Assembly (NCBI RefSeq): GCF_027172205.1 | Contig: NC_070606.1 | Span: 101,656,534-101,720,533, forward strand | Source of the DNA: Podarcis raffonei | Lineage: Eukaryota > Chordata > Lepidosauria > Squamata > Lacertidae | Length of the DNA stretch: 64,000 bases | Direction: 5' to 3' | Shown: positions 41,745-53,977 of the stretch, one piece after another | How the letters are laid out: each line of letters starts with the position of its first letter | Numbering within the stretch: position 1 is the first letter of the stretch | Translations under genes and position numbers: made by a program | The notes under the pieces: generated by a model | The model's database searches: none | What the model was told of the DNA's origin: nothing | Seen by the model: only the letters and a program-made list of their open reading frames with translations

Positions 41745-43425
41745 TCTTTGAAAGTCATCTCAGTTGGTGATCATCTCCGCCTCCTGTGGCAGGGAGTTCC
41801 ACAGTTCGTCTATGTTCTGAGCTCCCCGTTTTGCTAAGGGCTTGCTGTGCACTTCTCACAGCAGCCAGTTGAACTTTTGCTCCCAAAACTCATGGTGGCA
41901 TTTCTTTCTACCGCCCTGTGAGAGGAAGCAGAGCAAACCTTCCCCCTCCTCCTCTCTAGGGCCCAGCCGGTCCCCTTGCCCAGCCCTTGCTCCTTCAGCT
42001 GAAGGGCCCAGTCTTCCCATCCGCATCTCTCTCTGCCTCCATTGCCGCAGCTGAATAAATAGTCGGGACATTTTTGCACTTGGGTTTTGCTTACAAGAGC
42101 AAATGTAGTATAAACCAGAGTGCGGATCCAGGTGGCCTCATTCTCCCCCTTCATCTTCCAGCGGAGTGATGCGAGAGAGTTAAAATGCAACCCTGTAGAG
42201 TTGGAAAAGACCCAAAGGGTCATCTGGTCCCCCCCCCTCCATGGGCTGGAGGGGAGAGCAGCAGGGGTTGGGGGACAAGTTGAAGGAATCAGCCCTGTTG
42301 GAACAAGCTGGAAGTGGGAGGATGGTGGCAAGGCTGTCCAAATCTGGATGTGAGAGAGACCCCATCCCTCTCCTCTTCTCCCCCTGAACTCTGACAGCCA
42401 GCCCCACCCTGCTTCCAGAGCAACCCCCCCACCCAAAAGACTGGCTTGCTCTCGCCAGCAAAGGGGGTGTCCCTGGACCAGACGAGGGGCTCGTCTCCCA
42501 ACGCGGGCTCCGCAGCCAAGAGTCCCTGTGAACAAGCGAGCTCCCTGTGGCTGCCAATTTCTGGTCCTGGAGAGCAGAGAGTCCTGGCTGACCCTCAGGG
42601 TGGATGTGCTCCTCTCTCTTCTTGGCAGCCGGGAAGAAAGGAGACAAGACTCCCAGAGACTCCCAGCTCCAGTTCAGAGCCAGTCTCTTTCTTGGGGTCA
42701 CATTCCTCAAACTTCTCAACACACACACACAGCAGACTTCCCTTCCCTTTCAAAAACAGCCCCCAGTGGCTTATTCATCGCCGAGAGTGGAAACAAAAAT
42801 AGAAAGCAGGCATGAGCTTCGCTGGAGCTGTTTTGGCCTCATTAAACCCTGGAAGAGGCTGGCGCAACATGCGCTGACGTGGCAACGGGAGGTGATGGGG
42901 CAGCCAAGAGGCTGGAGAGGAGGATGAGCCAGAGGCAGGAAGGAGGCCGGCCTGTCTGGGGGGGAGCAAGACACTCTTTGCACCACTTTGTGTCTTCCGG
43001 CTCCAGCGCAAGGCCTGGCAACCGCAGCCCAACAGAAGCAACATCGCCCCATTCCAGAATCCAGAGAAGTGGAGAGGAGCCACCAGTTGCATGCTGAAGG
43101 AGAGGGAACTGGGGAATGACTAAGAGGAGGAGGGAAGGTCAGCCAGAGAAGCTCAGCGGGGGCACCTTGGCATTCAGAGGCAAGCAGGGGGCAAGGGGGG
43201 GTGCTCCTCTGTGTCCTGGGAAGCAGCACACTGGCCCTCATCCAGCAGGACCCCTCTGCCCCAAAGCACCTTTTCTGCTCATGGAAGGTCACTCTAAATG
43301 AGTCTGGCGAGATTTGGGCTCTCCTTGCTGACTCCCGTGAGTGGACTCAGGAAGGGCTGCTTTCCACTCACAGCCCAAAGCCAACACCAGCCGTCCAACC
43401 CCCCACAGGCTCTCCGGTCTGAATA
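41745..43425. other. non-coding stretch upstream of LRRC15
   Basis: A CR1 tail lies at 42,175-42,240. Otherwise the sequence is unique and GC-rich. The minus-strand open frame at 41,834-42,535 has no start context, domain or splice support. GP5, which follows LRRC15 in human, is not found here. Short GC-rich, CRE-like TGACGTGG lies near 42,874. Confidence 0.35.
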
Positions 43426-43800
43426 ATAATAATTAAGAACAACAACAACAACAACAACAATTTATTTATTTATATCCCACCCATCCAGCTGGGTTTCCCC
43501 AGCCACTCTGGGCTGCTCCCAGCAGAATATTAAAAATAGAATCAAACATTAAAAACTTCCCCAAACAGGGCTGCCTTCAAATGTCTTCTAAAAGTCAGGT
43601 AGTTGTTTATTTCCTTGACATCTGATGGGAGGGCGTTCCACAGGGCAGGTGCCACCACCGAGAAGGCCCTATGCCTGCTTCCCTGTAACTTCGCTTCTTG
43701 CGGTGAAGGAACCGCCAGAAGGCCCTTGGAGCTGGACCTCAGTGTCCGGGCAGAACAATGGGAGTAGAGACACTCCTTCAGGTATATAGGTGCAAAGATG
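43426..43800 (-). mobile_element. L2-type LINE 3' end
   Basis: Reverse orientation: (AAC)n at 43,439-43,460, then CCATCCAGCTGGGTTTCCCC, then CAAACAGGGCTGCCTTCAAA, then GACATCTGATGGGAGGGCG, up to GGAGCTGGACCTCAGTG. Confidence 0.75.
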
Positions 43801-43804
43801 CTTG

Positions 43805-44700
43805 CCTACCTGCACGGCCAGGTGCACACAGCCCACGGGGCTGATGGGTCAGTGAGAAAGAGGAAGAGAAGACAGAAGGAAACGACCATCCCACTGGCCT
43901 TCCTCTCTGCTTGCCTGGCTGTCAGGGACAGCTGCCTCCTTACAAGCTGAACATGCATTCCTGTCCTGATTTCCAGATGTTTCACTGAAGATGCTGCAAA
44001 TCAACAGCAGGCGCAATGAATTTCATTTTGGCACAGGCTCCACAAGAACGAGTTGAACAGACATACTTGGATGAGATCAGCAAGTCCTACTTTTAGAAGT
44101 CACGGCAGGACGGGGGAGGCGGCATATTGTTTTACACCAGGACTTGCTTTGAACCTGGCCGCTTTGTTGGTGATCTGCTAGTGCCCTCGTCCACACATTC
44201 ACATGTCTTACAAAAGAATCAGCCATACTAAGCTTGATTTTTTGACTGGAGGCAAATTGCATGAGTTCTGATAGCCTCACTTTGTTTGGGAAACTTAGCA
44301 TGGGCCAGAATTGGTGGGCTTGTTCCAGAGAGCCCGAAATAAGCAGACAGTAGCTGCAACTAAAATATGCATTTATGAATGAATGGAGGTTTAAAGGTGG
44401 CAACATGCCCATAGGAAACTATCAGAAAAACAAAAACAGTTTTGCAACAAGAAATGCCACTGTAGGAACACACCAGAGGGAAGGGCTTGAGGCCACCTGC
44501 ACAGGTGAGTCCACCCACAGGTCACCTGCACCACTGGCTTATCTCCTGTGCAGAGAAATGATGGGGGGAGGCAGGGGGGCAGAATCCCCCAGTGAGGAAG
44601 TGTCAGGTGGAGACTTGGAAGTCCCAGCTCTGCTGTGGGGAAAAGGAAAGAGACAGGAGACAGAGGATGATGGAAGAGTTGGGGTGCAAGCATTACCCGT
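43805..44700. other. unique non-coding stretch, possible conserved element
   Basis: 43,960-44,410 is non-repetitive, moderately AT-rich, and free of known repeats. It could be conserved regulatory DNA, but no comparison was possible. No gene is called. Confidence 0.3.
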
Positions 44701-44704
44701 CCTG

Positions 44705-44705
<1 letters not shown>

Positions 44706-44749
<44 letters not shown>

Positions 44750-44802
44750 AGGAAGGAAGGAAGGAAGGAAGGAAGGAAGGAAGGAAGGAAGGAAGGAAGG
44801 AA
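44706..44802. repeat. compound (GGCA)n-(GGAA)n microsatellite
   Basis: About 10 GGCA units (44,706-44,748) run directly into about 13 GGAA units (to 44,802). GGAA is the ETS core site, and arrays of it can act as enhancers in some contexts. Confidence 0.97.
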
Positions 44803-45084
44803 TTAGCAGCGCCACACCCAAACAAGTTGTGGCTTCTTCAGGTCCCTGGAGGGCCCAGCATCCCTGGAAACAAAGGGGGTGTCAGTGCTTTCTGTGTTGC
44901 CTTCTCCACTGACCCGCCTCCTTCCGGAGCATCCTACCGCCTTGAGGTGGATTCCCTTCCATCTCTCCGCCTGAGCTGCCTCCACACTTTTCCTCCTCCT
45001 CCTCCTCTGGCAGTTCCTGCCATTCCCACCTCATCCCACTTGGTGCAACGGGGTCCATGGCATTAAAAGAGATAAATTCATGGG

Positions 45085-45750
45085 GTTATAAGAAAATAAG
45101 AAAAAACTGCTCCTTTTCCCTAATGGGGTACCCAAGAGCTGTATAGAGTCCTTATGTAGGTTCCCTATCGGTAGGAGAAAATAACAGAGGCCAAGCAGAG
45201 AATATTGAGAAGCAAAGCAGCTAGTAAGCCTGATCTTTATTAAACTGTTGCAACAGGGTCCTCACTCACCCCACACAGGAGGGAGGAGGAACCCAGAACA
45301 ATGGTGCGCAAGCCCTTATATAGACTTTTGAAATTGCCCACCCTGTAGCCCAAGACCACCCCCAAAAACATCATACATACATCACAGAAGGAGGTGGGTC
45401 TACAGCAGAATCCTGTCTGGCAGGAAACCTATTGATGGGTTTACCTGGAGAGCCTGGCCATTCTTTTGTGATGATCAACACTTAATTCCTGAGTCCAGGT
45501 CACAGGCTCACCCTATTCATACCCAAATGTGCCCTTAAAGGCAGGATTTGTGAGCACAGAGACAATCGCGAGGCTTTTCCCATTTCCATCCAAACTGCAG
45601 AGGAATATTTGAGGTCACTGAAAGAGTCAAAATGACTTTAGGACTATTTTCCTGTACTGTTGCAGAAATGTGGTTTAAATATATATGTATGTGTTTGCCT
45701 GGTACATTTGTGAACATTTATTTTATATCTTAGACCTTATAATTCTCATA
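45085..45750. mobile_element. solo LTR, family A (fossil)
   Basis: It follows the 11,197-11,829 copy closely through the body (CTGATCTTTATTAAACTGTT, then AGCCCTTATATAGACTTTTG). The ends are degraded. Confidence 0.75.
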
Positions 45751-45954
45751 AAAATGGCAGGGAAGGCTGGCATTGCCTACCAGTTATGAGGGAGACCTAC
45801 GACGGAAGCAGTGACTTGCAGGGGGTTGCGGACGAGGAGAGACCTGCTCTTATGCTTAAGCCCTGCTTGCTGCCCCCCCCCCAAAGAGGCACCTGAATGG
45901 CCACTGGAAGAACAGGATGCTGAGCTTTGGCCAAATCCAGCCAGCTCTTAGAAT

Positions 45955-46058
45955 CATAGAATCATAGAATCATAGAGTTGGAAGAGACCACAAGGGCCAT
46001 CGAGTCCAACCCCCTGCCAAGCAGGAAACACCATCAGAGCACTCCTGACATATGGTTG
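45955..46058 (-). mobile_element. CR1 LINE, 3' part of a split copy
   Basis: It holds the CR1 tail (ATAGAATCATAGAATCATAG) and the start of the 3' region up to CATATGGTTG. The copy resumes with the same ggttg at 60,357 after the Gypsy insertion. Confidence 0.92.
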
Positions 46059-46469
46059 TGTGATGGGATGGTGAGCTGCTTGTGCGTAAAATCCTAGTCC
46101 CTCAGAGTTTGGCTAAGTCCACAAACCTCTGTCTGTGACGGAGCTCCTTAAGCATGGCTCCATCAGTCGCTCGTTGAATCGGACAGTGGGCGTTTACGGA
46201 ACTTCTTCCAGCATAAAAGCTCCTTAACGGAAACGCGTCTTCTGGACTCTCGGCGTGACAGTTTCCGGCGAGGAGTGGGTGTCCCTATGGGAGGTCCTGA
46301 AACCTCCCCACTATTTTCGCTGGAAGTGTCTCTGAGCCCTCCCTCCGACTCACTTTCCCTTGGAACTCCTCCTCCTCTCCCCCTGCTGGTTCCCTCCTCA
46401 GCTGAATGGTCTCTCTCACCCTCCGTGAGCCCTTTCACCTCCTGCTCCTCAGATGGCAGTTCCCTGACA
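46059..46469 (-). repeat. 3' LTR of the Gypsy element
   Basis: 411 bp, TGTGATGGG to CCCTGACA on the plus strand, matching the other LTR with about eight substitutions and one 3-bp difference. The pol frame extends into it. Confidence 0.95.
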
Positions 46470-48643
46470 TCCACCTCCCCTCCAGGGCCCCCTTCACCCC
46501 CTTCCCTCCCCTCCTCTGCGGGAGGCGAGGGAGCAAAACCCCTGAAAGAACCTCCCTCATCTTCCGAAGTTTCGAACACTTCCCTCCACCTGTTGCTGTT
46601 TCCGGTTTCCAAGTACTCCTCCTCATCGGAGTCTGTTCCTCCTTCCAACTCCGATTCCCTGAATCCTTCCAGTTCCTCCTCATCGTCGGTGGTGCCAAAG
46701 TACTCCCTCCGGAACCTCGCTACTGGCTGAGGTTTCCTGGGGAACCTTTGGTGGAACGTTTCGATCAAGATCTCGTCACGGACCTCCTCTGCCGTCACCC
46801 AGGTGTTTTCCGACTCCGGTTCCCCTTCCCACGCGACCAAATACTCCACCTGATTACCCTTCCACCTGGAGTCGATGATCTCCGCCACATGGTTGCTGCT
46901 TTCCCTTTCTTCTAAGACTGGCCCCCGTGTGGATACCCCTTCACCTTCCCCCCTATATGGTGACAGTAATGACCTGTGGAATACTGGGTGCAGTTTCATG
47001 TGGTTCGGTAACCGGAGTCTGAAAGCCACTGGGTTGACCTGTTGGATGACCTCAAATGGTCCCAATCTTTTGGGTATCAATTTCTTGCAACCCCCCTTGA
47101 ACGGCAACCCTTGGGTTGATAGCCAGACCTGACTCCCCACCCTAATGGTTTCACCTTCCCTTCTGCTCTTGTCTGCCTGCCTCTTATATTCTTCTTTGGC
47201 CCTTTCTAAGTTGAGTTGGAGTTGACGATGGATCGCTTCCATTTCTTCTACAAAATGTTCGGCGGTCGGGACACTCCATCTCTCCCCTCCTCCCCCTGGA
47301 AACGCCCTGGGGTGGCACCCATAATTAGCCAAAAAGGGGCTCATCCCGGTGGACACATTCTCCGCATTATTGTAAGCAAATTCCGCTAGCGCCAACTTTT
47401 CGACCCAATCGTTCTCTCTGTCATTGACATAACACCTCAGGTATTGTTGGAGGATACCGTTTGCCCTCTCCGCCTGCCCATTGGTCTCAGGGTGCCTGGC
47501 AGTCGAAAAGTTGACCTCTACGTGCAACAAGCTCATAAGTTTCCTCCAGAATCTGGACGTGAACTGTTTCCCTCTGTCGGAGACCACCCTCAAGGGGGCG
47601 CCATGCAGCCTAAAAATATGTTCTACAAACAATTTCGCTGTCTCTTCCGCCGTGACTGCATGTGAGCAAGCTACAAAGTGACCCATCTTAGTTAACAGGT
47701 CTACTACGACTAGTATGGCGGTTTTCCCCTGGGATTTAGGCAGATCAGTCATAAAATCTATCGATACCGCCTCCCACGGTCGTTCTGGTGTGGGTAACGG
47801 TTCTAATAACCCCGCTGGCGCCCGCCTTTCTCCTTTGGCTCTCTGGCATTGGTCACACCCTCTTACATACTCCCGTAATCCTCCCTCACCTTGGGCCACC
47901 AAAACTCCCTGGTCACCAACCACATGGTCTTGTGTTGCCCAAAATGCCCCGCTGTGGGGTTGTCGTGCAGCTGTTTGAGTACTCTCCCCCTCAATTCCCC
48001 TTCGGGTATATATAGTGCCCCTTTGTAATACAATGCCCCGTTTCTTTCTTCAAAACCTCCGGGGTCTTCTCCCTCTCTCCTTAAACCTCTGAGCTTATCC
48101 TGGGCGTATTCATCATTTACCGTTCCCTCTACCAGTTCCCTTTGCCCCACCCAGGCCGCCCCACACACCCAGTGGTCCTCTGGGATAACATGTCTCTCTT
48201 CAGGCGCTCCCTCCCCCTCCAAATATTCAGGTTTGCGTGAGAGAGCGTCCGCTCTGATGTTTTCTGGACCTGGCACATAGCAAATTTCAAAATGGAATTT
48301 GGAGAACTCCTGGGCCCACCTCACTTGTCGTTGGTTGAGCACTCGTGCCGTTCTCCAATACTCCAAATTCTTTTTTTTTTTTTAATTTTTATTGGTTTTT
48401 TCCACACATAATACAAGACAATACAACACAATACAAGACATACAAACACGTAAACACGTATAATTTCTTAACCTTTCATTTCTTAAGCCTTCTTTCAGCG
48501 ACTTCCCCGTACCTCCCCTTTCTGCATCCCTGTTATCAATCTTTTCAGCATCCCCTAATTTCAATATAATACTTTCTTTAGATCTTATTTCTCATATCCA
48601 ATTGCTAATCGCTGCAATTCTATTTTGCATTACCCAAAACATT

Positions 48644-50943
48644 TTAACATTCATTAATTTTACAACAGTTCTTAAGATAAATTTTAAACTTCTTCCAATC
48701 TTCTTCCACCGTCTCTTTCCCTTGGTCACGGATTCTGCCGGTCATCTCAGCCAGTCCCATATAGTCTATTACCTTAGTCTGCCATTCTTCCAGTGTAGGT
48801 AGTTCTTGTGTCTTCCAATACTTCGCTAATAGTACTCTTGCTGCTGTTGTAGCGTACATAAAAAACGTCCTATCTTTCCTTGACACCAATTGGCCTACCA
48901 TGCCCAGGAGGAAGGCTTCTGGTTTCTTCACAAACGTGCATTTAAGCACCTTTTTCATTTCATTATAAATCATTTCCCAGAATACCTTGATCCTTGGGCA
49001 CGTCCACCAAAGGTGGTAGAAAGTACCTTCAGTTTCCTTACATTTCCAACATTTATTATCGGGCATATGATAAATTTTTGCAAGCTTGACTGGGGTCATG
49101 TACCACCTATAAATCATTTTCATAATGTTCTCTCTCAAGGCATTACATGCCGTAAACTTTATACCGGTGGTCCATAACTGTTCCCAGTCAGCAAACATAA
49201 TGTTATGACCAATGTCTTGTGCCCATTTAATCATAGCTGATTTAACCGTCTCATCCTGTGTATTCCATTTCAACAGCAGGTTATACATTCTTGACAAGTT
49301 CTTAGTATTGGGTTCCAATAGCTCTGTTTCTAATTTTGACCTCTCCACCTGGAAGCCAATTTTCCTGTCCTGTTTGAAGACTTCATTTATCTGATAGTAA
49401 TGAAGCCAGTCTCTTACTTTTGACTTCAGTTTCTCATAGCTCTGCAATTTCACTTTTCCCTCCTCCTGTTCTATAATTTCCCAGTACTTTGGCCATTTGG
49501 ATTCCATATTAAGTTTTTTCACTTCCTTAGCCTCCATTGGTGACAGCCACCTGGGGGTTTTGTTTTCCAACAAATCTTTATATCGAATCCAAACCTTATA
49601 CAATGCTTTCCTAACAATATGGTTCTTGAAACCTTGATGAATTTTTACCTTGTCGTACCATATATATGCATGCCAGCCCAATCTGTTATTAAACCCTTCC
49701 AAATCCAAAATGTCTGTGTTTTCAAGAAGCAGCCAGCTTTTCAGCCAGCAAAACGCCGCTGATTCATAGTACAACTTTAAGTCCGGCAGGGCAAACCCCC
49801 CTCTTTCTTTTGCATCAGTTAATATCTTAAATTTTATTCTGGGCTTTTTGCCCTGCCAGACAAATCTAGATATGTCTTTTTGCCACTTCTTGAAACAATC
49901 CATTTTGTCTAAAATCTGCAATGTTTGAAATAAAAACAACATTCTAGGCAAGACATTCATCTTAATAACAGCAATACGGCCTAACAAGGAAAGTCTCAAA
50001 TTTGACCATACTTCTAGATCTTTCTTAATTTCTGACCAGCATTTCTCATAGTTATCTTTAAATAAATTCACATTCTTAGATGTCAAATTAATCCCCAGGT
50101 ATTTCACCTTCTTTGCTACCATTAACCCCGTTTCACTCTGAAACTTTTCCCTTTCAACAGCTGTTAAATTTTTGTCCAGTACTTTCGTTTTCTGTTTGTT
50201 CAACTTAAAACCTGCTACTTGACCAAATGCTTGTATTAGTTCTAAAACTCTTTTCGTACTAGTGTCTGGCTCTTGTAAAGTTAAAACTAAATCATCTGCA
50301 AATACTCTCAATTTGTACTGTTTAGCTCCGACCTGAATCCCTTTAACCAGCTGGTCCTCTCTAATCATGTTTAGTAAAACCTCCAGGACAGATATAAAAA
50401 GTAGTGGGGATATTGGGCATCCCTGTCGTGTCCCTTTTTCAATAGCAAATTCTTCTGTAACCACATTATTTACAATCAATTTTGCTTTTTGCTCAGAATA
50501 AATTGCACTTATACCATTCTCAAAACCTTGGCCTACCCCCATCCCTTGGAGATTCTTTTTCATAAAACTCCAAGAAATATTGTCAAAGGCTTTCTCCGCA
50601 TCCACAAATATTAATACTGCCTTAGTATTAATATTAACTTCCAGTAACTCCATAATGTCTATTATATTTCTCACATTGTCTGACAAATGTCTTCCTGGAA
50701 GAAAGCCCGCTTGGTCTTTATGAATCTCCCCCACCAAAACTCTTTTCAATCTTTTTGCCAAAATGTCTGCAAAAATTTTGTAATCCACATTGAGTAATGA
50801 TATAGGGCGGTAGTTCTTGACCTGATTCTTCTCGGTCTCTGTCTTTGGTATAAGTGTAATATAGGCTTCTTTCCACGATTCAGGTGCCTTCTTCCCCTCC
50901 AAAATTTCGTTACAGACCTCCTTCAACGGTTGCATAAGCCATT
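48644..50943 (-). CDS. L1 ORF2 protein, C-terminal part (outer copy)
   Basis: Reverse transcriptase to C-terminus: YRPISLLNVDYKIFADILAK, DQAGFLPGR, FVDAEKAFDN, RQGCPISPLLF, FADDLVL, and the Cys/His motif CWKCKETEGTFYHLWWTC. The frame is open throughout. At its upstream edge it runs into the poly(A) of the inner L1, so it is cut from its N-terminal half. The first residues of the open frame (about 30 codons past 50,943) belong to the insert. Confidence 0.9.
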
Positions 50944-50948
50944 CTTTC

Positions 50949-53819
50949 TTTTTTTTTTTTAATGAATATTTATTAGATTTTCCAATTTTATATAAACACA
51001 TAAAGAAAAAGAAAAAGAAAAATATTAAAAACAATTCAGTTTCAATAACATTTTTTCAATCACATGTTTCTTTGACTTCCTCATACCTCCCCTTCTTGTT
51101 CTCTAATTCAATTTGTTTATTCAGCAAATCCTATTCTCTTAACATTCCTTTTAAAATATCACCTTATTTTCCGCTCACCTTTTTCTTTTTTTAGATTTCA
51201 TAACAAAAACAATTATAATCCCCATTGTCTTTATCATAACAGCTAGAGACCATCAAAGTTCAATCCAACATCTTTTCAAAATTCATTAATTTTATAATAT
51301 TTCTGTAAATATTCCTTAAATTTCTTCCAATCTTCTTCTGTTGACTTTTCTCCCTGGTCACGGATTCTGCCGGTCATTTCTGCCAGTCCCATATAGTCAA
51401 TCAGCTTCATCTGCCATTCTTCCAGAGTGGGTAAATCTTGAGTCTTCCAGTACTTTGCTATGAGTATTCTTGCTGCCGTTGTAGCATACATAAAAAACGT
51501 TCTGTCCTTCTTTGGCACCAAATGGCCGACTATGCCCAAGAGAAAAGCCTCTGGTTTTTTCAGGAAAGTATACTTAAATATCTTTTTCATTTCATTATAA
51601 ATCATTTCCCAGAAGGCCTTAATCTTTGGGCATGTCCACCAAAGGTGAAAGAATGTACCTTCAACCTCCTTACACTTCCAGCATTTATTATCGGGCAAGT
51701 GATATATTTTTGCAAGCTTGACTGGGGTCATGTACCACCTGTATATCATTTTCATAATATTTTCTCTTAAGGCATTACATGCCGTGAATTTCATACCTGT
51801 GGTCCATAACTGTTCCCAATCAGCAAACATAATGTTATGTCCAAGATCTTGTGCCCATTTAATCATAGCTGACTTAACCGTTTCATCCTGTGTATTCCAT
51901 TTCAGCAGCAAGTTATACATTTTTGACATGATTTTAGTTTTAGGTTCTAACACTTCTGTTTCTAGTTTAGATTTTTCCACCTGGAAGCCAATTTTCCTGT
52001 CCAAATTGTATGCCTCCCTTATCTGAAAATAATGTAGCCAGTCTCGGACTTTATTTTTTAATTTCTCAAAACTCTGCAATTTCAGTCTATCTCCTTCTTG
52101 CTCCAAAATTTCCCAATATTTTGGCCAACTGGCCTCCATATTGAGTTTTTTCTGAGCTTTCGCTTCCATTGGTGACAACCACCTTGGGGTTTTATTTTCC
52201 AATAAATCCTTGTATCTAATCCAAACGTTAAACAAAGATCTCCTAACGATATGATTTTTAAACGCTTTGTGAGCTTTAACCTTGTCATACCACAAATATG
52301 CATGCCATCCAAAGACATTGTTAAAACCTTCTAAATCCAGAATGTCTGTGTTTTCAAGAAGCAGCCAGTCTTTCAACCAGCAGAATGCTGCTGACTCATA
52401 ATACAGTCTAAAGTCTGGCAGGGCGAAGCCACCCCTTTCTTTTGCATCAGTTAAAATCTTATATTTTATCCTAGGCTTCTTGCCCTGCCAGACAAATTTG
52501 GAAATATCTTTCTGCCACTTCTTAAAACATTCCATCTTGTCCACAATTTGTAATGTTTGAAACAAAAACAATATTTTAGGCAATACATTCATCTTTATAG
52601 CTGCTATTCGACCCATCAAGGAAAGCTTCAAGTTTGACCATATTTCAAGATCTTTTCTCACTTCTGACCAGCATTTCTCATAATTGTTTTTAAATAAGTT
52701 CCCATTTTTAGATGTCATGTTAATCCCCAGATATTTCACCTTCCTCACCACAGACAGACCTGTTTCATTCTGAAATTTCTCTTTTTCAAACAAAGTCATA
52801 TTTTTCTCTAAAACCTTGGTTTTGGTCTTATTCAATTTAAATCCTGCCACCTGACCAAATTCTTGGATTAATTCTAAAACTCTTTTTGTACTAGATTCTG
52901 GCTCCTGTAATGTCAAAACTAGATCATCTGCAAATGCTCTCAATTTATATTGTTTGGCTCCGACCTGTATACCTTTAACCAACCGGTCCCTTCTGATCAT
53001 GTTCAGCAAAACCTCCAGGACCGATATAAAAAGTAAAGGGGAAATTGGGCATCCTTGTCGTGTCCCTTTTTCAATCTTAAATTGTTCCGTAACCACATTA
53101 TTTACAATTAATTTGGCCTTTTGTTCAGAATATATTGCACCTATACCATTTTCAAACCCTTGGCCTACCCCCATACCCTGTAGGTTCTTTTTCATAAAAC
53201 TCCAAGAAATGTTATCAAAGGCTTTCTCCGCATCCACAAATATCAGAACAGCTTTAGTATTTATATCCACATCTAGCTTTTCCAAGATGTCAATTACGTT
53301 CCTCAAATTGTCAGATATGTGTCTTCCCGGCAGAAAGCCCGCCTGGTCCTTATGTATCTCTTCAATCAATACTCTTTTCAATCTCTTAGCCAAAATGTCA
53401 GCAAAAATTTTGTAATCCACATTTAATAAGGATATGGGACGATAGTTTTTAAGTTGGGTCTTTTCAGTCTCTGTTTTCGGTATAAGTGTAATGTAAGCCT
53501 CTTTCCACGATTCTGGTGCCTTTTTCCCTTCCAAAATCTCGTTGCAGACTTCCTTCAGAGGTTGTACTATCCAGTCCTTCAGGGATCTATAATATCTGGA
53601 AGTCAGTCCATCCGGTCCCGGAGATTTGCCCAATTGCATATTTAAGATGGCACCTTCTATCTCCTGATCTGTTATTTTACAGTTCAACAATGCTTTACTT
53701 TCCTGTGAGATTTTTTGTAATCCATTTGTTTTCAAAAATCCATCAATGTCCCTTTCATTCTGTGGCCCTTGTGCGTATAATTGCTTAAAATACTTCTGAA
53801 AACAATTTCTTATCTCATT
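50949..53819 (-). mobile_element. 5'-truncated L1 inside the outer L1
   Basis: About 2.87 kb. Poly(A) is at the left (poly-T from 50,949). A short target duplication, cattctttc, lies at 50,940-50,948 and 53,820-53,828. The 3' UTR occupies 50,962-51,275. It belongs to a different L1 subfamily from its host, since the proteins differ at many positions. Confidence 0.9.
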
Positions 53820-53822
53820 CAT
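51276..53822 (-). CDS. L1 ORF2 protein, reverse-transcriptase to C-terminus (inner copy)
   Basis: 848 residues, uninterrupted. It starts within the region between endonuclease and reverse transcriptase (NEIRNCFQKYFKQLYAQGP). It then carries SPGPDGLTSRYY, the RT motifs FVDAEKAFDN and FADDLVL, and the C-terminal Cys/His motif CWKCKEVEGTFFHLWWTC. The endonuclease is missing because of 5' truncation. The ATG at 53,822 is supplied by the target site by chance. The absence of stops indicates a young insertion. Confidence 0.9.
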   Translation of the reverse strand: MNEIRNCFQKYFKQLYAQGPQNERDIDGFLKTNGLQKISQESKALLNCKITDQEIEGAILNMQLGKSPGPDGLTSRYYRSLKDWIVQPLKEVCNEILEGKKAPESWKEAYITLIPKTETEKTQLKNYRPISLLNVDYKIFADILAKRLKRVLIEEIHKDQAGFLPGRHISDNLRNVIDILEKLDVDINTKAVLIFVDAEKAFDNISWSFMKKNLQGMGVGQGFENGIGAIYSEQKAKLIVNNVVTEQFKIEKGTRQGCPISPLLFISVLEVLLNMIRRDRLVKGIQVGAKQYKLRAFADDLVLTLQEPESSTKRVLELIQEFGQVAGFKLNKTKTKVLEKNMTLFEKEKFQNETGLSVVRKVKYLGINMTSKNGNLFKNNYEKCWSEVRKDLEIWSNLKLSLMGRIAAIKMNVLPKILFLFQTLQIVDKMECFKKWQKDISKFVWQGKKPRIKYKILTDAKERGGFALPDFRLYYESAAFCWLKDWLLLENTDILDLEGFNNVFGWHAYLWYDKVKAHKAFKNHIVRRSLFNVWIRYKDLLENKTPRWLSPMEAKAQKKLNMEASWPKYWEILEQEGDRLKLQSFEKLKNKVRDWLHYFQIREAYNLDRKIGFQVEKSKLETEVLEPKTKIMSKMYNLLLKWNTQDETVKSAMIKWAQDLGHNIMFADWEQLWTTGMKFTACNALRENIMKMIYRWYMTPVKLAKIYHLPDNKCWKCKEVEGTFFHLWWTCPKIKAFWEMIYNEMKKIFKYTFLKKPEAFLLGIVGHLVPKKDRTFFMYATTAARILIAKYWKTQDLPTLEEWQMKLIDYMGLAEMTGRIRDQGEKSTEEDWKKFKEYLQKYYKINEF

Positions 53823-53977
53823 TCTTTCAAAACTTTGTAGTATCTGGAGGTCAGTCCATCCGGTCCTGGAGATTTTCCCAATTGCATATTTTGAATGGCT
53901 CCCTCAATTTCTTGATCCGTTATCTTCTGATTCAAAATCACTCTACTTTGTTCCGAGATTTTTTGTAATCCATATTT

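Noticed and set aside
41834-42535. 233-codon minus-strand frame upstream of LRRC15
   Set aside because: No recognisable domain, includes a CR1 tail, and is in competition with other frames of similar length.
44706-44802. Direct repeats as a CRISPR array
   Set aside because: They are 4-bp units without spacers, in a vertebrate genome; a plain microsatellite.
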